A stretch of 64,000 nt of DNA from Caballeronia calidae (lineage in GTDB: Bacteria; Pseudomonadota; Gammaproteobacteria; Burkholderiales; Burkholderiaceae). Made by a program: the position numbers and the translations under genes. The stretch spans positions 62,001 through 126,000 of the forward strand of contig NZ_FCOX02000018.1 of assembly GCF_900044055.2 (NCBI RefSeq), in the 5' to 3' direction. The notes under the pieces were generated by a model. The model was not told the DNA's origin. It worked only from the letters and a program-made list of their open reading frames with translations, and searched no databases. Each line of letters begins with the position of its first letter. The stretch's first letter is position 1. Positions 37,306 through 48,999 of the stretch are shown in pieces.

Positions 37306-38916
37306 TCAGATTTCCTCGTACAGCGGCAGCGTCAGAAACTCGGTGAACTGCGGCGATGTCGACATCTCTTCGAAGATCTTCGCCGCGCGCTCATACGGCT
37401 TCGTGTCCGCGCCCGACGCGCTCACGGACTGCTTCACCTTTTCGAGTTCGTCGATGGTGATGTCGCGCACCATCGCCGCCGTGACCTTGCGGCCGTCGTC
37501 GAGCTTGCCCTTCGGCGAGCGGATCCATTGCCACACCTGCGAGCGCGATATCTCCGCGGTCGCGGCGTCTTCCATCAGATTGTGGATCGGCACGCAGCCA
37601 TTGCCCGCGAGCCACGAGCCGAGATAGTGGATCCCGACGTTCACGTTGTTGCGCAGACCCGCTTCGGTGATCGGCTCTTCCGGGCGGAAATCGAGCAGAT
37701 CGTGCGCGGTGACCTGCACATCGGTGCGCTGCTTTTCGATCTGGTTCGGCTTGTCGCCGAGCACCTTCACGAACTCTTCCATCGCGACCGGCACGAGGCC
37801 CGGATGCGCGACCCAGCCGCCGTCGTAGCCGTCGGTCGCATCGCGCGCCTTGTCGGAGCGCACGCCGCTCATCGCCTTGTCGTTCGCGGCGGGATCGTTC
37901 TTGATCGGAATCAGCGCCGACATGCCGCCGATCGCGGGCGCGTTGCGCCTGTGGCACGTCTTCAGCAGTTCCAGCGCGTAGGCGCGCATGAAGGGCGCAG
38001 TCATCGTGATCTTCGCGCGGTCGGCGAGGCAGAAATTCGTGTCGTTCTTGAACTTCTTGATCGCGGAGAAGATGTAGTCCCAGCGGCCCGCGTTCAGCCC
38101 CGAACTGTGCTCGCGCAGCTCGTAAAGAATCTCGTCCATTTCGAATGCGGCGAGAATCGTCTCGACGAGCACCGTCGCGCGAATCGTGCCGCGCGGAATG
38201 CCGACGCCTTCCTGCGCCGCGATGAAGATATCGTTCCACAGGCGCGCTTCCAGATGGCTTTCCATCTTCGGCAGATAGAAGTAGGGTCCGCTGCCGCGCG
38301 CGATCATTTCCTTCGCGTTGTGGAACAGGAAAAGCGCGAAATCGAAGACGCCGCCGGACACGCGCTGACCGTCGATGGTCACGTGCTTTTCATCCAGATG
38401 CCAGCCGCGCGGACGCACGATCAAGGTCGCGATCTTCTCGTTGAGCTTGTACGACTTGCCGTTCTGTTCGAGCGAAATCGTGCGGCGCACCGCTTCCTTC
38501 AGGTTGATCTGGCCGACGATCTGGTTGTCCCAGTTCGGCGCGTTCGAATCCTCGAAGTCGGTCATGTACGAGTCCGCGCCGGAGTTGAGCGCGTTGATGA
38601 TCATCTTGCGCTCGACCGGACCGGTGATCTCGACGCGGCGGCACTGCAGATCCTTCGGCAGCGGCGCGACCTTCCAGTCGCCTTCGCGGATCGATTTCGT
38701 TTCATCGAGAAAGCCGGGGCGCTCGCCCGCATCGAGACGCTTCGTGCGCTCGGTGCGCGCGGCGAGCAACTGCTGGCGGCGCGGCTCGAACTGGCGATGC
38801 AGCTTCGCGACGAATTCCAGCGCCTCGGGCGTCAGGATGGTCTCGTAGCCGGGCTTGATATCGGCCGAGATTGCCATGCCTTTCGGAAGCGAAAGCGGAT
38901 TCGATGGATGCGTCAT
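37306..38916 (-). CDS. aceB: Malate synthase A
   Basis: Condenses glyoxylate with acetyl-CoA to malate, the second glyoxylate-shunt enzyme. The 536 residues match the A isoform. The segment RRVEITGPVERKMIINALNS precedes the metal-site acid in DFEDSNAPNWDN. Further in are VRPRGWHLDEKH and a GMSALIPIKNDP stretch. The ATG at 38916 follows an AAGGAG site. Its partner aceA lies at 41551-42858, separated by three genes. Confidence 0.96.
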   Translation of the reverse strand: MTHPSNPLSLPKGMAISADIKPGYETILTPEALEFVAKLHRQFEPRRQQLLAARTERTKRLDAGERPGFLDETKSIREGDWKVAPLPKDLQCRRVEITGPVERKMIINALNSGADSYMTDFEDSNAPNWDNQIVGQINLKEAVRRTISLEQNGKSYKLNEKIATLIVRPRGWHLDEKHVTIDGQRVSGGVFDFALFLFHNAKEMIARGSGPYFYLPKMESHLEARLWNDIFIAAQEGVGIPRGTIRATVLVETILAAFEMDEILYELREHSSGLNAGRWDYIFSAIKKFKNDTNFCLADRAKITMTAPFMRAYALELLKTCHRRNAPAIGGMSALIPIKNDPAANDKAMSGVRSDKARDATDGYDGGWVAHPGLVPVAMEEFVKVLGDKPNQIEKQRTDVQVTAHDLLDFRPEEPITEAGLRNNVNVGIHYLGSWLAGNGCVPIHNLMEDAATAEISRSQVWQWIRSPKGKLDDGRKVTAAMVRDITIDELEKVKQSVSASGADTKPYERAAKIFEEMSTSPQFTEFLTLPLYEEI

Positions 38917-38987
38917 GGTTTTCTCCTTGGTCGGTCAGACGGTTTTGCTGGTGGTTCGCTTGCAAGCGATTAAGAAAGTTGAAGGCA

Positions 38988-39791
38988 TCAGGCGCCGTGC
39001 GGACGGCGCGCGCTGCCCGCGCGACGGCTCGCGAGCGGGATGACCTGCTGCGCGCATCCGCCTTCGATGAATGCGATGAGTTCATCCATGCCGCGCCCGC
39101 TGCCGATCGGCGCGACGCCGAGTTCCTCGACGGGCAGCGCCGCGCGATTGATCCAGAAGGTCGTGTAGCCGAACCACGTCGCGCCGGCGACGTCCCAACC
39201 GTTTGACGACACGAACACGATATCCCGCGCGGCCGCGCCGAACGCCTGCGTGCCGAGCGCATACGTGGCGGCGGCGGGTTTGTAGGCGCGCACGGCATCG
39301 ACGGACAGCACGTGATCGAAAAGCCCGGTCATGCCGGCGCTCTTCACGGCGATGTCGAGCATCGGCGGATTGCCGTTCGACAGGATCGCGAGCGGGATGT
39401 CGAAGCGCTCGCGCAGTTGCCGCAGCGCGGGCACGGTGTCGGGGAACGCGGACAGGCATGCATATTCGTCCATCAGACGCTTTTCGGCGGCGCGGGTCAG
39501 CGCGTCGGCGAGATTCAGCCTGGCTGCCGCATGGCGCAGCGCATCGATCGTGATGTTCCAGAACGGCTCGTAATGCGCGCCCGCCGGATCGGCGAGCGTG
39601 CGCAGTTGCGTGTATTCGATCTGCTTCTGACGCCAGAGCTGCGAGAGCGCGTTGCCGTGGCCGGGAAAAAGCTGCTCGGCGGCCGCGACGACCGAATGGA
39701 CGTCGAACAGCGTGCCGTATGCGTCGAAGATGACTGCGCGGGGAGGGTTGGAAATTCCGGGGGACGATGCGTGTGTCGTTATGGCCGACAT
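38988..39791 (-). CDS. Haloacid dehalogenase, type II (HAD superfamily)
   Basis: A 267-residue HAD hydrolase. Motif I is AVIFDAYGTLFDVHSV with the nucleophilic Asp, followed by the LSNGNPP motif II and an SNGWDVAGA motif. The FDAYGTLFD and NGWDVAGA patterns are typical of L-2-haloacid dehalogenases, which hydrolyse 2-haloacids to 2-hydroxyacids. Start chosen at the second ATG (39791), behind a GGAG site. It lies upstream of aceB on the same strand, 71 bases apart, so cotranscription is possible. Confidence 0.9.
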   Translation of the reverse strand: MSAITTHASSPGISNPPRAVIFDAYGTLFDVHSVVAAAEQLFPGHGNALSQLWRQKQIEYTQLRTLADPAGAHYEPFWNITIDALRHAAARLNLADALTRAAEKRLMDEYACLSAFPDTVPALRQLRERFDIPLAILSNGNPPMLDIAVKSAGMTGLFDHVLSVDAVRAYKPAAATYALGTQAFGAAARDIVFVSSNGWDVAGATWFGYTTFWINRAALPVEELGVAPIGSGRGMDELIAFIEGGCAQQVIPLASRRAGSARRPHGA

Positions 39792-39929
39792 AGCCGTGCG
39801 CTCCATGTAGAGGTCGGGATCGATTGTATTCGTGATCGAAGTGATGGAAAAAGTGCCGCCGGATCACTTGATCTTTTACTTTTACTTACCTAATCTGTGC
39901 GCCAGTACCCGTATTCACGACGAACACGC

Positions 39930-40832
39930 ATGGATCGATTCAAGCAAATTGAGACTTTTGCGGCGGTGGCGGCGAAAGGCAGCCTGTCCGCGGCGGCGCA
40001 GGCGGAGGGCATCGCGCCGGCGGTCATCGGACGCAGGCTGGATGCGCTCGAGGAACGGCTCGGCGTGAAGCTGCTCGTGCGCACGACGCGCAAGATCACG
40101 CTCACGTTCGAAGGCTCGGCGTTTCTCGAAGATTGCCAGCGCATCCTCAACGACATGCAGAACGCGGAGGCGAGCGTGTCGGCGGGCGGCGTAAAGGCGA
40201 GCGGGCATCTGCGCGTATCGGCGCCGGCGGGTTTCGGGCGGCGTCACGTGGCGCCGCTCGTGCCGAAGTTCACGACGCTGCATCCGGATGTGTCGGTGAG
40301 CCTCGATCTGACCGACCGCATGGTCGACCTCGTCAATGAAGGCTTCGACTGCGCGGTGCGCCTGGGCGAACTGCCGGATTCGTCGCTCGTGTCGCTCAGG
40401 CTCGGGGAGAACCGGCGCGTGTGCGTTGCGTCGCCGGACTATCTGAAGAAGCGCGGCGAGCCCCCGGATCTCACCGCGCTCGGGCATCACAATTGCCTCG
40501 CGCTCGGAGCATCGGCCAATCAGCAGCGCGGATGGGTCTTCCAGCAGGACGGCAAGGTCGTGACGATCAAGGTCTCCGGCACGATGGAGTGTTCGGACGG
40601 CGCGGTGCTGCACGAGTGGTGTCTCGAAGGCCGCGGCCTCGCATGGCGCTCGTGGTGGGAGGTGGGCGAGGATATCGGCGCGGGGCGGCTCGTGAGCGTG
40701 CTCGATGCGTTCGCCGCGCCGCCGATAGGCATTCACGCGGTGTTTCCGCAGAGAAGGCACTTGCCGTTGCGGGTGCGATTGTTTCTCGATCTGCTCAAGC
40801 ATACGTATAACGCGACGGGGTATTGGGGGTAA
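39930..40832 (+). CDS. LysR-family transcriptional regulator
   Basis: A 300-residue LysR protein with the helix-turn-helix at the N-terminus (MDRFKQIETFAAVAAKGSLS then AVIGRRLDALEERLGVKLL) and a substrate-binding domain from about residue 90. It is divergent from the haloacid dehalogenase gene, suggesting control of it. The effector is unknown. Confidence 0.93.
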   Translation: MDRFKQIETFAAVAAKGSLSAAAQAEGIAPAVIGRRLDALEERLGVKLLVRTTRKITLTFEGSAFLEDCQRILNDMQNAEASVSAGGVKASGHLRVSAPAGFGRRHVAPLVPKFTTLHPDVSVSLDLTDRMVDLVNEGFDCAVRLGELPDSSLVSLRLGENRRVCVASPDYLKKRGEPPDLTALGHHNCLALGASANQQRGWVFQQDGKVVTIKVSGTMECSDGAVLHEWCLEGRGLAWRSWWEVGEDIGAGRLVSVLDAFAAPPIGIHAVFPQRRHLPLRVRLFLDLLKHTYNATGYWG

Positions 40833-41001
40833 CACTTCAGGTCGGGCGAAGTTTCGGATTCCTATGCGGGCGTCATGGACCGGCATTCCGTGCCGATGTG
40901 GCGAGGCGACACATCGACGCGCAAACGGCATCGACACTTCTCCGCCTCCGTCGCCCTTACTACAATAGAACCACGCACTCACACGTATCGGGGAGAACGC
41001 C

Positions 41002-41436
41002 ATGTTCAAACACATCCTCGTGCCGACCGACGGCTCCGAGCTATCGCAAAAGGCCATCGACGGCGCGATCGATCTCGCGCAATCCGTCGGCGCGCGCATC
41101 ACGGCTTACGCGTGCCTGCCTCAATACCCGTACTCGCCCTTCGCCGATGTCGCCGTCGAGCCGCCCGACGACTTCCACGCGCGCGCCGAGAACGAAGCGC
41201 GCGAGCACCTGCGCGAGGTCGAGCGCGCCGCCGAAAGCGCCGGCGTCCCGTGCACGAGCGTGACGAGCATCGAAGCCGCGCCGTATATCGGCATCATCGA
41301 AGCGGCGGAGCAGAACGGCTGCGACGTGATCCTGATGGCCTCGCACGGACGGCGCGGTCTCGGCAGCCTGCTCATCGGCAGCGAGACGCAGCGCGTGCTC
41401 ACGCACACCAAGATTCCCGTCATCGTGTATCGGTGA
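41002..41436 (+). CDS. Universal stress protein
   Basis: A 144-residue UspA-type protein. It begins FKHILVPTDGSELSQKAIDG and ends with the ATP-binding pattern HGRRGLGSLLIGSETQRVL (G-x2-G-x9-G-S). It should bind ATP and act in stress or starvation responses. Alone in its transcript and convergent with aceA. Confidence 0.93.
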   Translation: MFKHILVPTDGSELSQKAIDGAIDLAQSVGARITAYACLPQYPYSPFADVAVEPPDDFHARAENEAREHLREVERAAESAGVPCTSVTSIEAAPYIGIIEAAEQNGCDVILMASHGRRGLGSLLIGSETQRVLTHTKIPVIVYR

Positions 41437-41440
41437 CACC

Positions 41441-41522
41441 CAAACGGAAGCGCACCACGATGCGCTTTCGTTTGAGCGGCGGCCGTGGCGCGCTACTGCA
41501 TGCGCCACGGCCGCCGCCTTAT
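41441..41522. terminator. Two hairpins between the usp gene and aceA
   Basis: CAAACG...CGTTTG pairs over 41441-41474, and a longer GC-rich stem GGCGGCCGTGGCGC / GCGCCACGGCCGCC lies at about 41478-41517. Neither is followed by a long T run, so they may be weak bidirectional terminators. Confidence 0.5.
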
Positions 41523-41550
41523 TTACCGCTCTCCCTGATTCAGCCTGCTA

Positions 41551-42858
<1,308 letters not shown>

Positions 42859-43173
42859 GGCGTTTCTCCTTGAGATCGGACTGAACGACGAATGGTGAAT
42901 CGATGTTCCTTGACGACTTGAGCTCCGGTGCGCCGGGTTCGGCAGTCTGCGTTTGCTCAACTCTTATATAAGAGTCTAGGCAAATGCGGACTCGCGAAAC
43001 ACCCCTTGAAAGCAGATTTGCAGATAATTTTTATTATTGAAATTCAATGATATAGATGCGACATACCGCATGGCGGAATGTCTTTTCCTATCTTGCAACG
43101 GATGGTATGGTGCCGCGCAGCACATCTTTTGCGACGCAAAAGGCCATTGCGCATCGTGAAATATGGCGACGGG
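42859..43173. other. Upstream region of aceA
   Basis: 315 bases without a gene. The segment 43015-43070 is much more AT-rich than its surroundings and probably holds the aceA promoter or UP element. A perfect palindrome is at 42960-42975. An ATTGAAATTCAAT dyad sits in the AT-rich part. Confidence 0.5.
42960..42975. promoter_or_regulatory. 16-bp perfect palindrome upstream of aceA
   Basis: ACTCTTATATAAGAGT is fully symmetric and lies 102 bases upstream of the aceA start, in the predicted leader or promoter. It does not occur upstream of aceB. A transcription factor site is likely; which one is unknown. Confidence 0.5.
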
Positions 43174-43208
43174 ACGAAAAAAAACCGACGCGCGAGGCGT
43201 CGGTTTTG
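43174..43208 (-). terminator. Terminator of rhlE
   Basis: AAAACCGACGC pairs with GCGTCGGTTTT around a five-base loop. On the minus strand it is followed by eight T residues and lies 48 bases past the rhlE stop. Confidence 0.85.
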
Positions 43209-43255
43209 TTTTGAGGCGCGAGAAGCGGCGCTGAAGCCGCTTCCTGAAGTGCTGC

Positions 43256-44899
<1,644 letters not shown>

Positions 44900-45259
44900 G
44901 TCGATCCTTGAAACGGGGAATAAGGCGTCGGCGCCAATCGGCATACCCAAGTCGTTGGATTCAGCGAGCGAAGAAACAGCGGGCAAATCGAAAAACGGGG
45001 GCCACTCGCGCGAACGTGCGGCGAGTATCTTTGTTAGAAGCTGTATCGGATACGGCAGACCCGATGAATCGGCGGGTGCTGACGTCAGCCTGATGCATGA
45101 CGGGCCGTGGAACAAACTGCGTGCAAATGCAACGCAAAGGCCTGGCAGGGAGGGGACAGTTTCTAAACTGGATTGGGGCGAAACGCTACGGAGCGCCTTG
45201 CTGCGTGAGCCTCTGCTGAAAAGCAGGCAACTCACAGTTGAGCGCTGGCCGCTAGTATA
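44900..45259 (-). promoter_or_regulatory. rhlE: Long rhlE leader with predicted promoter
   Basis: About 360 bases separate the rhlE start from a good minus-strand -10 (TATACT at 45254-45259, with GC before it); the -35 is weak. The leader would thus be about 350 nt long. Long structured leaders are known for cold-shock RNA helicase mRNAs. An open frame covers the leader but looks non-coding. Confidence 0.4.
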
Positions 45260-45358
45260 GCCGAATTTGCTGCACTGCGCCACATTTTGACGCGAAACCG
45301 CGCCATCGTCGGGCATCGGATGGCGCGGCGCGGTTTCGCACCGTGCCCGATCGGATGA

Positions 45359-45628
45359 TCAGGCCGCTTCGCCGCGCTTGAGCGATTCGACGAGCTCGAC
45401 GTAGCGCGTCTTCGCTTCATCGGCGGGCGTGCCTTGCAGCGCGGCCCACGCTTCGTATTTGTACTTTGCGGCGATGTCGGTGAAGCCGGGCTTGTCGCCC
45501 TGCACGTCGCCGATGCTTGCCTGCTTGAACAGCGCATAGAGGCGCAACAGCGTGAGATTGCCGGGACGCTCGGGCAGCTGGGTCACATCGGTTTGGGCCT
45601 GAGCGAATTGCTGGTCGATATCGGTCAT
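45359..45628 (-). CDS. Acyl-CoA-binding protein
   Basis: An 89-residue ACBP, a small four-helix cytoplasmic protein that binds long-chain acyl-CoA esters. It has the signature LYALFKQASIGDVQGDKPGF and KYEAWAALQG, with the conserved Lys and Tyr ligands. The start follows a GGAGAAG site. It is divergent from tsaB. ACBPs are universal in eukaryotes but patchy in bacteria. Confidence 0.93.
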   Translation of the reverse strand: MTDIDQQFAQAQTDVTQLPERPGNLTLLRLYALFKQASIGDVQGDKPGFTDIAAKYKYEAWAALQGTPADEAKTRYVELVESLKRGEAA

Positions 45629-45796
45629 GTCTTCTCCGTTCTTGTCGATAAGGGACCGAACGATCTTAGCAAGCGGCACGCGCGCGACCTGTCGAGGCTT
45701 TCCTCGAACCGGGCGTGCCTTCCAGACGCGATCGGGATCGGTCCGCGCGCGCGGATCGTGCGAAAGCGGCGCATCTCCCGCATTACAATACCGCCT

Positions 45797-46576
45797 ATGA
45801 CACGCACCGTTCTGCTCGCCCTCGACACTTCGACGGAGTTCTGCTCTGTCGCGCTCCTGCTCGCCGACTCCGCCTCCGCTCCCGCTCAGTCCGCCGTCGC
45901 GCCTCACTATGTGAACGGCGATACGCGCGTCTGGTTTCGCCACGAGGCGACCGGCGCGGTGTCGAGCACGCGCCTTCTGCCCGCCGTGCGCGAACTCTTC
46001 GACGACGCCGGTCTCGCGCTCGCCGATTGCGCCGCGATCGCATTCGGCGCGGGCCCGGGCTCGTTCACCGGTCTGCGCACCGCAACGGGTGTCGCGCAAG
46101 GGCTGGCGTTCGGCCTGAGCGTGCCGGTCGTGCCGGTGAGCACGCTGCTCGCGTGCGCGGAAGCGGCGCGGCTCCGCGATGCGGCGATCGCGCCGCGCGT
46201 GCTCGCGGCACTCGATGCGCGCATGGACGAAGTGTATTGGGCCGACTTCGAATTCGATGCCGCCTCGGGCGACTGGCGCACGCTGCATTCGGCTGCGCTC
46301 GATGCGCCCGGCGCGCTGCCCCTGCCGGACGTGCCTTTCGCGCTCGCGGGCAACGCCGCCGCCGCGTTCGGCGATCGCCTGCCGGCGGTGGCCGCCGCGG
46401 CACAGGTCGATCGCGAAGCGCTGCCGCATGCGCTGCCGGTTGCGCTCATCGGCTTGCGCGCTTTCCAGGCGGGGAAAGCGGTCGCGCCCGAGCTCGCCGC
46501 GCCGGAGTATGTCCGCGACAAGGTCGCCCAAACCACGGCGGAGCGTATGCAGGCTCGCGAGGAGGCGCTTCGGTGA
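45797..46576 (+). CDS. tsaB: tRNA t6A biosynthesis protein TsaB
   Basis: A 259-residue ASKHA-fold protein that works with TsaD and TsaE to add threonylcarbamoyl to A37 of ANN-reading tRNAs. It begins TVLLALDTSTEFCSVAL and has the GAGPGSFTGLRTATGVAQGL motif. A TACAAT -10-like element ends eight bases before the ATG, so the mRNA may be leaderless. The stop overlaps the rimI start by four bases. Confidence 0.95.
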   Translation: MTRTVLLALDTSTEFCSVALLLADSASAPAQSAVAPHYVNGDTRVWFRHEATGAVSSTRLLPAVRELFDDAGLALADCAAIAFGAGPGSFTGLRTATGVAQGLAFGLSVPVVPVSTLLACAEAARLRDAAIAPRVLAALDARMDEVYWADFEFDAASGDWRTLHSAALDAPGALPLPDVPFALAGNAAAAFGDRLPAVAAAAQVDREALPHALPVALIGLRAFQAGKAVAPELAAPEYVRDKVAQTTAERMQAREEALR

Positions 46577-47067
46577 GCGGCGTGCTGCTCGCGGATCGGT
46601 ATCTCACGCCGATGACCGAAGCCGACCTCGACGAAGTCGCCGCGGTCGAAAAGCTCGCCTACGAATTTCCCTGGAGCCGTGGCAATTTTCAGGATTCGCT
46701 GCGCAACGGCTACTACGGCGTCTGCCTGCGGCATGTGACCGGCACGCTGATCGGCTATTGCGTGCTGATGCCCGTCGTCGACGAGATGCATCTGCTCAAT
46801 CTGTGCGTCGCGCCGTCGGCGCAGCGCGCGGGCGCGGGCCTCGCGCTGTTGCGCGAAGCGGTGCGCATCACGCGCGCCGAAAAGCTCGAAGGCGTGCTGC
46901 TCGAAGTGCGGCCGTCCAATCCGCGCGCGATCCAGCTTTACGAGCGCTTTGGCTTCGCGGCCATCGGACGCCGCAAGAACTATTACCCCGCGCGGCATCG
47001 CTCGCGTGAGGACGCAATCGTCATGCGTCTGTCGTTTCCGAAGGAGAGTGCGCATGGCGCTCGATGA
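46573..47067 (+). CDS. rimI: Ribosomal protein S18 alanine N-acetyltransferase RimI
   Basis: A 164-residue GNAT-fold acetyltransferase. It has the RimI pattern YEFPWSRGNFQDSL, the LLNLCVAPSAQRAGAGLALL acetyl-CoA loop, and the C-terminal IQLYERFGFAAIGRRKNYY. It acetylates the N-terminus of ribosomal protein S18. It uses a GTG start overlapping the tsaB stop (GTGA) and overlaps the next gene by 14 bases, so all three are translationally linked. Confidence 0.93.
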   Translation: MSGVLLADRYLTPMTEADLDEVAAVEKLAYEFPWSRGNFQDSLRNGYYGVCLRHVTGTLIGYCVLMPVVDEMHLLNLCVAPSAQRAGAGLALLREAVRITRAEKLEGVLLEVRPSNPRAIQLYERFGFAAIGRRKNYYPARHRSREDAIVMRLSFPKESAHGAR

Positions 47068-47998
47068 ATCGCTGGTTGAGGAGTTGGGTATCGGGCCGGT
47101 CTGGGTCCGGCGTGGGGTGGCGGCGACGCCTGAATCGGAAGTTGCGGCGAGCGCGCCTGTCGAACCGGTCGGGCAAACGGAAGCACGAGCGCCTGAAGCG
47201 CCTGCGCCCGAAGCGCCGACGCCAGTGGAAAGCCTGCAAGAGCCGACGCCTCCCATCACCGCACGCAGCGAGCCGCGGCAAGACGCCTCGCCCGATTTCG
47301 ACGCACCGCCGCTCGACGCCTACGACGATCTCCCGTGGACCGACGACGCAATCGTGCACGTGGAACCCGTCGCCGCCGAAGCGCCGAGCGATATCCACAC
47401 GCTCGACTGGGACGCGCTCGCCGAGCGCGTCGCGAACTGCGAGCGCTGCCGGCTGTGCGAACGCCGCACGAACACGGTCTTCGGCGTCGGTGACCGCGAA
47501 GCCGACTGGATGCTGATCGGCGAGGCGCCGGGCGAGAACGAGGACAAGCAGGGCGAGCCGTTCGTCGGTCAGGCGGGCAAGCTGCTCGACAACATGCTGC
47601 GCTCGCTCACGCTGTCGCGGCAATCGAACGTCTATATCGCGAACGTCATCAAGTGCCGCCCGCCCGGCAACCGCAATCCCGAACTCGATGAAGTCGCGCG
47701 CTGCGAGCCGTATCTGCAGCGCCAGGTCGAGCTCGTGAAGCCGAAAGTGATCGTCGCGATGGGGCGCTTCGCCGCGCAGAGTCTTTTGAAGAACGAAGCC
47801 AGCATCGCATCGATGCGCGGGCGCGTGCACGAATATCGCGGCGTGCCGGTCATCGTCACGTATCACCCGGCCTATCTGTTGCGCAGCCTGCAGGACAAGT
47901 CGAAGGCGTGGGCCGATCTTTGCCTCGCGCGCAACACGTATCGCGAGGCGCTCGCCGCGCTCGGCGTCGAGCAGGGAGCGGAGCAGGGCGGCCACTGA
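47054..47998 (+). CDS. Uracil-DNA glycosylase, family 4 (Fe-S)
   Basis: A 314-residue DNA repair enzyme that removes uracil from DNA. The catalytic domain starts near residue 118. Cys129, Cys132, Cys201 and Cys217 have the spacing of the family-4 4Fe-4S cluster ligands, with [17 protein letters not shown] at 156-172 and the HPAYLLR motif at 271. The first 115 residues are rich in Pro, Glu and Ala and look disordered, an unusually long extension for this family. Start behind AAGGAG, overlapping rimI by 14 bases. Confidence 0.93.
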   Translation: MALDESLVEELGIGPVWVRRGVAATPESEVAASAPVEPVGQTEARAPEAPAPEAPTPVESLQEPTPPITARSEPRQDASPDFDAPPLDAYDDLPWTDDAIVHVEPVAAEAPSDIHTLDWDALAERVANCERCRLCERRTNTVFGVGDREADWMLIGEAPGENEDKQGEPFVGQAGKLLDNMLRSLTLSRQSNVYIANVIKCRPPGNRNPELDEVARCEPYLQRQVELVKPKVIVAMGRFAAQSLLKNEASIASMRGRVHEYRGVPVIVTYHPAYLLRSLQDKSKAWADLCLARNTYREALAALGVEQGAEQGGH

Positions 47999-48990
47999 TG
48001 ACCGTCTCGGCGACCGACCTGTCGCGTCTCGTCGACCGCTTCGACGACGTCACGGTTCGCGATCTCGCCTGGCTGCTCTTCGCGCCCGACTTGCTCCGCG
48101 AGGGCGACGCCACGCTGGCGCGCCCCTTCGCGACATCCGCCGAGCGCGACGCGACGCTCGCGTGGCTGAAAGCGCTCGACGCCGCGCCGCACGCGCTGCA
48201 CGATCACGCGCGCAATCCGAAGTTCACGCGGCTCGGCATCTATGCCGAGAGCCTCATCCGGTATTTCCTCTCGCACGGACCGGCGGCGCGCCTCATCGCG
48301 GCGAACGTGCCGTTGCGGCGGCAGCGGCGCACGATCGGCGAATGCGACTTCCTGCTGGAGTCGGCCGATGGCGCCCGGCTGCATTGGGAGCTCGCGGTCA
48401 AGTTCTACCTGCATATCGGCGACATCGACGGCCATGCGTCGCGCGCGGCGCGCCTGTCGGACTATGTCGGGCCGAATCTCCAGGATCGCTTCGATCTGAA
48501 GCACGCGCGGCTCGTCACGCATCAGCTCGGGCTGACTTCGCGCGCGGAGTTCGCCGCGCTCGGCTTCGAAGGGCCGTGGCGCGCGCAGTTGTTCATCAAG
48601 GGGCGGCTCTTCTATCACGGGCTCGAGGACGAGCGCATCGAGCCCGCGCCCGAGATCGGCGAAAGCCATTTGCGCGGATGGTGGCTGACGGCGTCGGAGT
48701 GGCGCGCGGCGCGCTCGGAGGCTTCGGACGCTTCGAACGATGAGCGCGCGTGGGTCGTACAGCCGCGCATGGCCTGGCTCGCGTCGCGCAAGCTCGATGC
48801 GGCGGCTGCGGAAACGCTCGTGGCCGAATCGGCTGCGATTCACACGCGTCTCGAAGGCACGGTCGCGCCGACGATGATCGCCGCTTACCTACGCGATGAA
48901 GCGGGCGGCTGGATCGAGGAATCGCGCGGTTTCATCGTTCCGGACGACTGGCCGGAGAAAGCGCGCGCGTTCGCTGCATCGGTTCAATAA
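47998..48990 (+). CDS. DUF1853 family protein
   Basis: A 330-residue protein of the DUF1853 type, with VRDLAWLLFAPDLL near the start and RRTIGECDFLLE plus LHWELAVKFYLHI in the middle. The E-C-D-F and W-E-L-A-V-K-F pattern resembles the metal-binding core of PD-(D/E)xK nucleases, so a nuclease role is possible but unproven. It starts on the stop of the glycosylase gene (TGATG), indicating coupling, and is convergent with thiD. Confidence 0.8.
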   Translation: MTVSATDLSRLVDRFDDVTVRDLAWLLFAPDLLREGDATLARPFATSAERDATLAWLKALDAAPHALHDHARNPKFTRLGIYAESLIRYFLSHGPAARLIAANVPLRRQRRTIGECDFLLESADGARLHWELAVKFYLHIGDIDGHASRAARLSDYVGPNLQDRFDLKHARLVTHQLGLTSRAEFAALGFEGPWRAQLFIKGRLFYHGLEDERIEPAPEIGESHLRGWWLTASEWRAARSEASDASNDERAWVVQPRMAWLASRKLDAAAAETLVAESAAIHTRLEGTVAPTMIAAYLRDEAGGWIEESRGFIVPDDWPEKARAFAASVQ

Positions 48991-48999
48991 CCGCGCTGC

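Noticed and set aside
44900..45316. Upstream extension of rhlE
   Set aside because: In frame but with no conserved sequence and crossing the predicted promoter; the ATG at 44899 has a proper ribosome-binding site.
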